Origin: Hymenobacter psoromatis
Lineage (GTDB): Bacteria; Bacteroidota; Bacteroidia; Cytophagales; Hymenobacteraceae
Assembly: GCF_020012125.1 (NCBI RefSeq)
Contig: NZ_JAIFAG010000001.1
Coordinates: forward strand, 4,650,001-4,714,000
DNA: 64,000 nt
Reading direction: 5' to 3'
The notes beneath the pieces were generated by a model. The model was not told where the DNA came from. It saw nothing but the letters and a program-made list of their open reading frames with translations, and searched no databases. The position numbers and the translations under genes were made by a program. Every line of letters begins with the position of its first letter. Positions within the stretch are counted from its first letter, which is position 1. Below, piece after piece: positions 9,494 to 18,012 of the stretch.

Positions 9494-12400
9494 ATGACTG
9501 CTTTCCGTTATTTCTGCCTGTTGCTGCTCGCGCTAGCCGGCCCCGTGGGGGCGCAGCCCACGCCCCAGGAATGGGAAAACCCCCTGCTTTTTGAGCAAAA
9601 CAAGGAGCCGGCGCGCGCCAGCTTTATGCTCTACGACACGCCCGCCGACGTGGCCGCCGCCGACCCCGCCCGCTCGCCCTACTATCAGAGCCTGAACGGC
9701 CCCTGGAAGTTCAGCTACGTGGGCCGGCCCGCCGACAAGCCCCTGGACTTTGCCCGGCCCGACTTCGATGATGCCGCCTGGAAAACCATTGCGGTGCCGT
9801 CGAACTGGGAGATGCAGGGCTTCGGGGTGCCGATTTACACCAACATCATCTACCCCTTCCCGCGCAACCCGCCGTTTATTGATGGGCGCGACAACCCGGT
9901 GGGCTCCTACCGGCGCACGTTTGCGGTGCCGGCCGGCTGGGCGGGGCGCGAGGTGCTGCTGCACTTTGGCTCCATCACGGGCTACGCCGTGGTGTGGGTG
10001 AACGGCCAGCGCGTGGGCATGACCAAGGCATCGAAGTCGCCGGCCGAGTTTGACGTGACCAAGTACCTGAAGCCGGGACCCAACCAGCTGGCCGTGCAGG
10101 TAACGCGCTGGCACGATGGGAGCTACCTCGAAGACCAGGATTTCTGGCGGCTCAGCGGCATTGAGCGCACGGTGTACTTATGTGCCCTACCCCCCCAAAC
10201 GGTGTGGGACTTCTTCCTGAAAAGTGACCTCGACGCCACGTACCGCCACGGGCAGTTTGGGGCCGACGTAACGCTGCGCGGCTTTGGGGGTAGCGCGGCC
10301 GCCCGCGCCGCCCGCCTCACGGTGGAGGTGCGCGATGCCGCCGGCCGCCTCGTGCTGCGCCAGCAGCAGCCGGTGGCCGCCTTCGGGGCCGGGGCTACTC
10401 AGCACGTCACCTTCGGCGGTACGCTTAAAAACGTGCGCCCCTGGAGCGCCGAGCAGCCCAACCTCTACCAGTGCCTGCTCACGCTGGCCGATGCCCAGGG
10501 CCGCCCGCTGGCCCTGACGGGGGCCGCCATCGGCTTCCGTAAGGTGGAGCTTAAAAATGGCCAGCTGCTGGTGAATGGCCGGGCCGTGGAAGTGCACGGC
10601 GTGAACCGCCACGAGCACGACCAATACACGGGCCATGTTATCAGCGAAGCTTCTATGCGCCAGGATATTGAGCTGATGAAACAGTTCAACATCAACGCTG
10701 TGCGCACCTGCCACTACCCCAATGCCGAGCTGTGGTACCGGCTCTGCGACGAGTACGGGCTCTACGTGGTGGACGAGGCCAATATTGAAAGCCACGGCAT
10801 GGGCGATGAGCCCTGGGGCCTCGACAAAACCCAGCACCCCGCTTACCTGCCGCAGTGGGCCCCCGCCCACCGCGACCGCATTGAGCGGCTGCTGGAGCGC
10901 GACAAAAACCACCCCTCGGTTATCCTCTGGAGCATGGGCAACGAGTGCGGCAACGGCCCAATATTTCACGAGATGTACCGCTGGCTGAAGCAGCGCGACC
11001 CCAGCCGCCTAGTCACCTTCGAACAAGCCGGGGCCGACTGGGATACCGACATCATCGCCCCGATGTACCCCGGCCTGGATTCGTTGCAGCGCTACGGGGC
11101 GGCCCCCAACCGCACGCGGCCCCTCATCATGTGCGAATACGCCCACGCAATGGGCAACAGCACCGGCAACTTCCAGGAATACTGGGACATTATTCGCAGC
11201 AGCCCGCACCTGCAAGGTGGCTTCGTGTGGGACTGGGTGGACCAGGGCCTGCGCCAAACCGATGCCGCCGGCCGCGTCTGGTGGGCCTACGGCGGCGACT
11301 TGGGCGGCTACAATCGCCAGAACGACGAAAACTTTTGCGCCAACGGCCTGGTGGCCGCCGACCGCACCCCGCACCCCGGCCTGTGGGAAGTGAAGAAGGT
11401 GTACCAGGATATCCGTTTCAGCGCCGCCCAGCCCGCCACGGGCCGCCTCACGGTGCTCAACGGATTTTCGTTCAGTAGCTTAGATAACTACGCTTTCCGC
11501 TGGGAGCTGCTGAAAAACGGGGTGCTGGCCAAGGCGGGCACCTTCGTGGCCCGGCCGGCCGCCGGGCAGCAGCAGGAAGTACGGCTGCCGCTGGGGCCGC
11601 TGCCCGCCGCGCCCGGCACCGAGTACGTGCTCCAGGTATTTGCCAATACCAAAGCGGCCACCGCGGCGGTGCCGGCCGGCCACGAGGTGGCCCGCGAGCA
11701 GTTTGTGCTCACGCCCGAGGCCACCTACTTCGCGCCGCCTACCCCCGTCGCGGCCGCTGGCGAGCTGCGCGTGACGCGGGCCGGCGACCGGCTCAGCTTC
11801 GCGGCCGGCGACGTGCGCGGCGAGTTTGACACCAAGGCCGGCCGCTTCATTCGCTACGAGCGGAGGGGGCAGCGCGTCATCGACCAATTCCCGGAGCCTT
11901 ATTTCTGGCGCGCGCCTACTGATAACGACTTTGGCAACAACATGCCCGAGCGCCTCGGCGTGTGGCGCACGGCCCACGCTCACCGCCTAGTGCAGCGCGT
12001 GGTGGTAGGCGAGCAAACCGCTGCCGGCCTGCCCATTACGGTAGATTACCTGCTGGCCGACCTGGGCGTGCCCTACACTGTGGCCTACCTCATTGCCCCC
12101 GACGGTGCAGTGCGCGTAACGGCCGCCATCGACATGACCGGCAAAAACCTGCCCGAGCTGCCCCGCTTCGGGATGCGCCTGGAGCTGCCCGCCCGCTTTG
12201 GCCAGCTGGCTTACTACGGCCGCGGCCCTTGGGAAAACTACGCCGACCGCCACTCGGCGGCCTTCCTGGGCGTGTACCACGACTCGGTTAGTGCCCAGCT
12301 GACCACCAACTACATCCGGCCCCAGGAGAGCGGCTACCGCACCGGCGTGCGCTGGCTAACGCTCACCGATGCCGCCGGCCAGGGCCTGCGCATCGAAGGT

Positions 12401-12727
12401 GCGCAGGCCCTGGGTTTCAGCGCCCTACCCACCCGCACCGAGTTTCTGGACCCCGGCCTCACCAAAAAGCAGCAGCATACCGACGATGTGCGCAGCTTCG
12501 ATTTCGTGTGCCTGCAACTGGACCTGAAACAGCGCGGCGTAGGCGGCGACAACAGCTGGGGCGCGCTGCCCCACGCGCCCTACCGCCTGCTCGACAAGAT
12601 GTATTCTTATACCTACACCATGCGCCTGCTGGGCGGCCCGCCCGGCAGCGCCCCGGTAGGCGCGCTCGGTAGGCGCGCTCGGCGCGGCCCCAAACCCGGC
12701 CTCCAACTAAAGCTAAGCCAGCGTTGA
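9494..12727 (+). CDS. GH2 beta-galactosidase, LacZ type, secreted
   Basis: The 1077-residue protein has a signal peptide (ending near VGAQ) and the complete five-domain LacZ layout: jelly-roll sugar-binding domain (AVPSNWEMQGFG), Ig-like domain, TIM barrel, second Ig-like domain and a C-terminal bgal small-N type domain (WRAPTDNDFG ... YYGRGPWENYADR). Acid/base E484 lies in SMGNECGNG and nucleophile E548 in MCEYAHAMGNS. It should hydrolyse terminal beta-galactosides in the periplasm, for instance on xyloglucan oligosaccharides. The box TACTTTTA at 9470-9477 could be its promoter. The C-terminal 25 residues are Arg/Pro/Gly-rich and look like an unstructured tail. Confidence 0.92.
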   Translation: MTAFRYFCLLLLALAGPVGAQPTPQEWENPLLFEQNKEPARASFMLYDTPADVAAADPARSPYYQSLNGPWKFSYVGRPADKPLDFARPDFDDAAWKTIAVPSNWEMQGFGVPIYTNIIYPFPRNPPFIDGRDNPVGSYRRTFAVPAGWAGREVLLHFGSITGYAVVWVNGQRVGMTKASKSPAEFDVTKYLKPGPNQLAVQVTRWHDGSYLEDQDFWRLSGIERTVYLCALPPQTVWDFFLKSDLDATYRHGQFGADVTLRGFGGSAAARAARLTVEVRDAAGRLVLRQQQPVAAFGAGATQHVTFGGTLKNVRPWSAEQPNLYQCLLTLADAQGRPLALTGAAIGFRKVELKNGQLLVNGRAVEVHGVNRHEHDQYTGHVISEASMRQDIELMKQFNINAVRTCHYPNAELWYRLCDEYGLYVVDEANIESHGMGDEPWGLDKTQHPAYLPQWAPAHRDRIERLLERDKNHPSVILWSMGNECGNGPIFHEMYRWLKQRDPSRLVTFEQAGADWDTDIIAPMYPGLDSLQRYGAAPNRTRPLIMCEYAHAMGNSTGNFQEYWDIIRSSPHLQGGFVWDWVDQGLRQTDAAGRVWWAYGGDLGGYNRQNDENFCANGLVAADRTPHPGLWEVKKVYQDIRFSAAQPATGRLTVLNGFSFSSLDNYAFRWELLKNGVLAKAGTFVARPAAGQQQEVRLPLGPLPAAPGTEYVLQVFANTKAATAAVPAGHEVAREQFVLTPEATYFAPPTPVAAAGELRVTRAGDRLSFAAGDVRGEFDTKAGRFIRYERRGQRVIDQFPEPYFWRAPTDNDFGNNMPERLGVWRTAHAHRLVQRVVVGEQTAAGLPITVDYLLADLGVPYTVAYLIAPDGAVRVTAAIDMTGKNLPELPRFGMRLELPARFGQLAYYGRGPWENYADRHSAAFLGVYHDSVSAQLTTNYIRPQESGYRTGVRWLTLTDAAGQGLRIEGAQALGFSALPTRTEFLDPGLTKKQQHTDDVRSFDFVCLQLDLKQRGVGGDNSWGALPHAPYRLLDKMYSYTYTMRLLGGPPGSAPVGALGRRARRGPKPGLQLKLSQR

Positions 12728-12735
12728 TGGTCAGC

Positions 12736-12870
12736 TTGGGTCAGGCCCGGATAATGACCGAAATCCGATGCCAGCGCGAGATAGAGTATTTTATGGAATG
12801 CAGCGCTTATTATGACTTGCGCCGTTTAGGCTGGCTGAAGCAGGAAGTGAATAATGGCAGCGGGCGGCTG
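12736..12870 (+). pseudogene. Possible SusD/RagB C-terminal remnant
   Basis: The frame reads IRCQREIEYFMECSAYYDLRRLG plus about 20 further residues, resembling the conserved C-terminal block of SusD/RagB outer-membrane glycan-binding lipoproteins, where an R..E.E...E..RYYDLRR pattern is typical. There is no plausible start, signal peptide or remaining body. The stretch is visibly less GC-rich than the flanking GH2 genes. It could be what remains of a susD gene after deletion. The match is short and judged by eye, so chance resemblance remains possible. Confidence 0.4.
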
Positions 12871-12898
12871 ATTACTCCAATTTTCAACTGTACACCTA

Positions 12899-15673
12899 GT
12901 GCATAGCAACCTACGATTAACCCTGCTGATAGCCCTACTGAGCTTGCTGAAGCTACCAGCCCAGGCGCAGCAAACCGTCACGCAATACCTGTCGGGCACC
13001 GATAAGGACCACACCGTGCAGTGGGATTTTTACTGCACCAAGGGCCAGAACAGCGGCAAGTGGAGCAAAATCGCGGTGCCCTCGAACTGGGAAACCCAAG
13101 GCTTCGGCACTTATAATTATTACCGCGATGAGGTGAACCCTGATGAGCAGGGGCTTTATAAGCACGCGTTTCGGGTGCCGGCGGCCGGGCGGGGCAAGCA
13201 TGTGTTTATCGTGTTTGAGGCCAGCATGACCGATACCGAGGTGAAAATAAACGGGCAGCTGGCGGGGCCGGTGCATCAGGGTGGCTTCTACCGCTTCAAA
13301 TACGACATTACCGATAAGCTGAAGCCCGCCGGGCAGGACAACCTGCTGGAAGTGACCGTGAGCAAGCGCTCAGCCAACGCCTCCATCAACCAGGCCGAGC
13401 GCAAGGCCGATTTTTGGCAGTTTGGCGGCATTTTCCGGCCGGTGTACCTCGAAGTTGTGCCCGCCGCCTACCTCGACCGCCTGGCCCTGGATGCCCGCGC
13501 CGATGGCGCGCTGCGCGTCGATGCGTTTCCCGTGAATGCCAAAGCCGGCTACACCCTCACGGGCCAGGTGCAGGAGCTGGACGGCCGGCTGGTGGGCAAG
13601 CCCTTCGCGGTGAAAGCGGGGGTAGGGCTGGAAAAAACCACCTTGCGAACCCAAATAAGCGGTATTCGGGCCTGGAACCCGGAAGCCCCCAAGCGCTACG
13701 AGCTGGTGCTGACGCTGGCCAATGCCCAAGGCCCCGTGCACCGCATGCGGCAGCGCTTCGGCTTCCGCACGATGGAGCTGCGGCCCCAGGACGGCATCTA
13801 CGTGAATGGCAGCCGGGTGATTCTCAAGGGCGTGTGCCGGCACAGCGAATGGCCCGAATCGGGCCGTACGCTGAGCAAGGAAATCAGCCTGCTCGACGTG
13901 GGTTTGATGAAGGAGATGAACATGAACGCCGTGCGGATGTCGCACTACCCGCCCGACACGCACTTTCTGAACGTGTGCGACTCGCTGGGCCTGTTTGTGC
14001 TGGATGAGCTGACTGGCTGGCAGGCCAAGTACGATACGCTGGTGGGCCGTAAGCTGGTGCGCGAGCTGGTGGAGCGCGACGTGAACCACCCGAGCATCAT
14101 CTTCTGGGACAACGGCAACGAAGGCGGCTTCAACCGCGCCCTCGATGGTGACTACGCACTGTATGACCCGCAGAGCCGGCCCGTGCTGCACCCCTGGGAG
14201 CGCTTCAACGGCACCGATACCAAGCACTACCCCGACTTCAACTACGTGGTGAACTCGGTGCTGTATGGCAAGGAAGTATTCTTCCCCACCGAGTTTATGC
14301 ACGGCCTGTACGACGGTGGGCACGGGGCCGGGCTGGAAGATTTCTGGAACATGATGCGCCAACACCCGTACTTCGGCGGCGGCTTTCTGTGGTCGTTTCA
14401 CGATGAAGCCGTGGTGCGCACCGACCAGAACGGCCGCCTCGATGCGGCCGGCGACTCGGCTCCCGACGGCATCCTGGGGCCGCACCGCGAGAAGGAGGGC
14501 AGCTTCTTCACCATCAAGGAGTTATGGTCGCCGGTGGTGATTACCAAAAAATTCCTGGCCCCCGGCTTCGATGGCCACCTGGCGGTGGAGAACCGCTATC
14601 TCTACACCAACCTCAGCCAGTGCCGCTTCAGCTGGAAGCTGGTGTCGTTTCCGGGCCCCGGCGACCCGGCCACCGCGCCCAAAACCGACGCGGCCGGCAC
14701 CGCCCCGGCCCCGGCGCTGGCCCCCGGTGCCGCGGGCCAGCTGGTGCTGCCGCTGCCCGCAGGCTGGCACCGAAGCGACGCGCTCTACGTGACGGCCACT
14801 GGCCCCGACCAGCGCGAAATCTTCACCTGGACCATGCCCATCGCCTACCCGACGCGCACCCGTCGGCCGGCCCCCGCGCCGGGCAGCCCTACCCCCCCCC
14901 AGGCCACCGAAGCGGCCGGCAGCCTGCAAATAAGCGCCGACGGTATCCGCTACGCCTTCGACCCGGCCACCGGCTACCTGCTAAAAGTAACTACTGCCAA
15001 AGGCGACGTGTCGCTGGGTGGCGGCCCGCGGTTGGCCGGCGTGCCGCAAACCCTGAAAAGCTTTCGCCACGCGGCGGCCGGCACCACGCAAATCGTGGAG
15101 GCCGACTACGAAGGCCAGGGCTTTCTCCACGTGAAGTGGACGTTTGCCGCCGGCCAGCCGGCCCACCTCGACTACCAGTATTCGCAGAAGGGCGAGGCCG
15201 ACTTCCTGGGCCTCACCTTCACCTACCCCGAAGACCAGGTGACGGGCATGAAGTGGCTGGGTAGGGGACCCTACCGGGTGTGGAAAAACCGCCTCCAGGG
15301 CCAGCAGTTTGGCGTGTGGCACAAGGCGTACAACGACGCGCGTACCGGCGAAACCTGGCAGTACCCCGAGTTTAAGGGCTACTACGCCGACCTATACTGG
15401 GTAGTGGTGGAGAACAAGGAATCGCCCTTCACGGTGTATACCGACGACCAGAACGTGTTTTTGCAGATGCTCAAGCCGGCCCGGCCCGTGGGCGCGCGCA
15501 CCGAGAACATGACCTCCGTCTTCCCCACCGACGGCAACCTGAGCTTTTTGAACGCTATCGCGCCCATCGGCACCAAGTTTCAGCCGCCGGCCCTGCTGGG
15601 GCCGCGCAGCCAGAAGGATATGATGCTTAACTACACGCCGGTTAGCGGTAGCTTGTGGTTTGACTTTCGGTAA
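12899..15673 (+). CDS. GH2 family glycoside hydrolase, secreted
   Basis: This 924-residue enzyme starts at GTG 12899, the first good start after the in-frame TGA at 12869, and opens with a clear signal peptide (LRLTLLIALLSLLKLPAQAQ). The jelly-roll domain carries AVPSNWETQGFGTYNYYRDE. The TIM barrel carries acid/base E408 (WDNGNEGGF) and nucleophile E465 (FPTEFMHGLYDGG). A Pro/Ala-rich insertion lies around residues 590-620 and another near 655-680, the latter over a CCCTACCCCCCCCC tract. It is only distantly similar to the LacZ-type enzyme just upstream, so it probably serves a different glycan bond. Beta-galactosidase or another GH2 exo-activity is possible; the substrate cannot be assigned. 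Confidence 0.87.
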   Translation: MHSNLRLTLLIALLSLLKLPAQAQQTVTQYLSGTDKDHTVQWDFYCTKGQNSGKWSKIAVPSNWETQGFGTYNYYRDEVNPDEQGLYKHAFRVPAAGRGKHVFIVFEASMTDTEVKINGQLAGPVHQGGFYRFKYDITDKLKPAGQDNLLEVTVSKRSANASINQAERKADFWQFGGIFRPVYLEVVPAAYLDRLALDARADGALRVDAFPVNAKAGYTLTGQVQELDGRLVGKPFAVKAGVGLEKTTLRTQISGIRAWNPEAPKRYELVLTLANAQGPVHRMRQRFGFRTMELRPQDGIYVNGSRVILKGVCRHSEWPESGRTLSKEISLLDVGLMKEMNMNAVRMSHYPPDTHFLNVCDSLGLFVLDELTGWQAKYDTLVGRKLVRELVERDVNHPSIIFWDNGNEGGFNRALDGDYALYDPQSRPVLHPWERFNGTDTKHYPDFNYVVNSVLYGKEVFFPTEFMHGLYDGGHGAGLEDFWNMMRQHPYFGGGFLWSFHDEAVVRTDQNGRLDAAGDSAPDGILGPHREKEGSFFTIKELWSPVVITKKFLAPGFDGHLAVENRYLYTNLSQCRFSWKLVSFPGPGDPATAPKTDAAGTAPAPALAPGAAGQLVLPLPAGWHRSDALYVTATGPDQREIFTWTMPIAYPTRTRRPAPAPGSPTPPQATEAAGSLQISADGIRYAFDPATGYLLKVTTAKGDVSLGGGPRLAGVPQTLKSFRHAAAGTTQIVEADYEGQGFLHVKWTFAAGQPAHLDYQYSQKGEADFLGLTFTYPEDQVTGMKWLGRGPYRVWKNRLQGQQFGVWHKAYNDARTGETWQYPEFKGYYADLYWVVVENKESPFTVYTDDQNVFLQMLKPARPVGARTENMTSVFPTDGNLSFLNAIAPIGTKFQPPALLGPRSQKDMMLNYTPVSGSLWFDFR

Positions 15674-15752
15674 TTGGCGGCCGGCCCCTACCCCCCTGGC
15701 CGCGCCGAAGGGGGTGGGAAGTAGGGCCCGCCGCTCTTCAATATTTGGCTCT

Positions 15753-17918
15753 ATGAAAGTACTTTCCTGCCTGCTTGCCACGCTCCTGGCCCTGGTGCCG
15801 GGCCTGCTGCGCGCTCAGGCACCCGCTACCGCCCAAACCGCTTACCCCTTCCGAAACCCCCAGCTACCCGCCGAACAGCGCATCGACAACATTCTGTCGC
15901 TGCTCACTTTGGAGGAAAAGGTTAGCTGCCTGGGCACCAACCCTAGCATTCCGCGGCTGGGCATTGTGGGCACGGGGCACTCGGAGGGCCTGCACGGGCT
16001 GGCGCTGGGCGGCCCGGCCCACTGGAACCGCCGGCACGAGGTGCCTACCACCCAGTTCCCGCAGGGCTACGGCCTGGGCGAAACCTGGGACCCCGACCTG
16101 CTGCGGCAGGTGGGCCGGGTGGAGGGCTACGAGGCCCGCTACGCGCTCCAAAACCCTAAGTACGCCACCGGCAGCCTAGTGATTCGGGCTCCCAACGCTG
16201 ACCTGGGCCGCGACCCGCGCTGGGGCCGCACCGAGGAATGCTACGGCGAAGACCCGTTTCTGACCGGCACGCTGGCCGTAGGCCTGATAAAAGGCTTGCA
16301 GGGCGACGACCCCACCTACTGGCAAACGGCGGCGCTCATGAAGCACTTCCTGGCCAACAGCAACGAGGTGGGTAGGGAGCGCACTTCGTCAAATTTTGAC
16401 GAGCGCTTGTTTCACGAGTACTACGCGGTGCCCTTTCGGATGGGCGTGACCCTGGGCGGCTCGCGGGCTTACATGGCTTCGTATAATGCCTGGAACGGCA
16501 CTCCGATGATGGTGAACCCGGTTTTGCGCGACGTGACCGTAGATAAATGGGGCCAAAACGGCATTATCTGCACCGATGGCGGGGCGCTCAAGCTGCTGGT
16601 GCGGGAGCACCACTACTACCCCGATAGCGCGTGGGCGGCCGCCCAGGCCGTGAAAATGGGCATCAATCAGTTTTTGGACGACTATAAAATTCCCATCACC
16701 AACGCCCTGAAGGCGAAGCTGCTGACCGAGCTGGACATTGACCGCGTAATTCGGGGCGACTTTCGGGTAATGCTCAAGCTGGGCCTGCTTGACCCGCCCG
16801 GCGCGAATAAGTACGCCGCCATCAAGGACGGGCCGGAGCCGTGGCTGACCGACCAGCACAAGGCCGTGGCCCGGCTCGTGACTCAGAAATCCATCGTGCT
16901 GCTCAAGAACGAAGGCAGCTTCCTACCCCTCGATAAAAGCAAGCTCAAGACTATCGCCGTGATTGGGCCGCGCGCCGACCAGGTGCTGCTGGATTGGTAC
17001 AGCGGCACGCCGCCCTACGTGGTGAGCGCGCTGGCCGGCATAAAGGCCAAAGTGGGTGACAGCGTGAAGATTACCTACGAGGAAACCAACCAAGACAACC
17101 GGGCCGTGAATGCCGCCCAGGCCGCCGACGTGGCCATTGTGGTGGTGGGCAACCACCCCACCTGCAACGCCGGCTGGGCCAACTGCCCCGATGCCTCGGA
17201 GGGCAAGGAAGCCGTGGACCGCAAGTCGCTGACCCTCAGCGATGAGGCGCTTATCAAGCAGGTGCGCCGGGCCAATCCGCGCACCATCGTGGTGCTGGTG
17301 TCGAGCTTTCCCTACGCCATTACCTGGACGCAGCAGAACGTGCCCGCCATTGTGCACCTGGCCCAGAACAGCCAGGAGCTGGGCAACGCCCTGGCCGACG
17401 TGCTCTTCGGCGACTATAACCCCGGCGGCCGCCTCACCCAGACCTGGGTGCGCGCGCTGAGCGACTTGCCGCCGATGCTGGACTACGACATTCGCAACGG
17501 CCGCACTTACCAGTACTTCCGGGGCGAGCCGCTCTACCCCTTCGGTTTTGGCCTGAGCTACACCACGTTCCGGTATTCCAACTTCCGCCTCGGGGGCCCG
17601 AAATTCAACAAAGCCGGCGAGCTGCTGGTGAGCGTGGACGTGCAGAATACCGGCGACCGCACCGGCGACGAGGTGGTGCAGCTCTACATCAGCCACCAGC
17701 ACTCGGTGGTGGTCCGGCCCCAGCAGGAGCTGAAAGGCTTCCAGCGCGTCACGCTTAAGGCGCAGGAAAAGCGCACCGTGCAGCTCACGCTGCGCGCCGC
17801 CGACCTGCGCTACTGGGACGAAGGCCGCCAACAGTTCATTCTGGAAAAAGACGACCTGAACGTGCTGGTGGGGCCTTCCTCGCGCGAGGTGAAATTCCAG
17901 CAGGTAGTACGCCTCTAA
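15753..17918 (+). CDS. GH3 beta-glucosidase/beta-xylosidase, secreted
   Basis: The product is 721 residues, with a signal peptide (LATLLALVPGLLRAQ) when started at ATG 15753. The longer frame from 15660 adds an unlikely charged leader. The (alpha/beta)8 domain carries PRLGI, DPRWGRTEECYGEDP, MKHFLANS and the nucleophile D275 in ICTDGGA. The (alpha/beta)6 sandwich (SIVLLKNEGSFLPL ... NPGGRLTQTW) and a C-terminal fibronectin-III-like domain (VQLYISHQ ... ELKGF) follow. GH3 enzymes release single beta-linked glucose or xylose from oligosaccharide ends, which would complete breakdown of products of the upstream endoglucanases. The gene follows the GH2 gene by 79 bp in the same direction. Confidence 0.88.
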   Translation: MKVLSCLLATLLALVPGLLRAQAPATAQTAYPFRNPQLPAEQRIDNILSLLTLEEKVSCLGTNPSIPRLGIVGTGHSEGLHGLALGGPAHWNRRHEVPTTQFPQGYGLGETWDPDLLRQVGRVEGYEARYALQNPKYATGSLVIRAPNADLGRDPRWGRTEECYGEDPFLTGTLAVGLIKGLQGDDPTYWQTAALMKHFLANSNEVGRERTSSNFDERLFHEYYAVPFRMGVTLGGSRAYMASYNAWNGTPMMVNPVLRDVTVDKWGQNGIICTDGGALKLLVREHHYYPDSAWAAAQAVKMGINQFLDDYKIPITNALKAKLLTELDIDRVIRGDFRVMLKLGLLDPPGANKYAAIKDGPEPWLTDQHKAVARLVTQKSIVLLKNEGSFLPLDKSKLKTIAVIGPRADQVLLDWYSGTPPYVVSALAGIKAKVGDSVKITYEETNQDNRAVNAAQAADVAIVVVGNHPTCNAGWANCPDASEGKEAVDRKSLTLSDEALIKQVRRANPRTIVVLVSSFPYAITWTQQNVPAIVHLAQNSQELGNALADVLFGDYNPGGRLTQTWVRALSDLPPMLDYDIRNGRTYQYFRGEPLYPFGFGLSYTTFRYSNFRLGGPKFNKAGELLVSVDVQNTGDRTGDEVVQLYISHQHSVVVRPQQELKGFQRVTLKAQEKRTVQLTLRAADLRYWDEGRQQFILEKDDLNVLVGPSSREVKFQQVVRL

Positions 17919-17950
17919 CTCATGTGCTGCCCCGCAAGCGCCGGGCGGCT

Positions 17951-17958
17951 TTACTTTG
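17951..17958 (+). promoter_or_regulatory. Possible -7 box of the GH97 gene
   Basis: TTACTTTG matches the Bacteroidota TAnnTTTG consensus at 7 of 8 positions. A start site about 7 nt downstream would place transcription start after the TTG at 17956, which favours ATG 18013 as the GH97 start. Confidence 0.35.
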
Positions 17959-18012
17959 CTAATGGATAAGCCGTTGCCGCGCCCGTTTTCACTCCCCTTC
18001 TTTCATTCCCCC

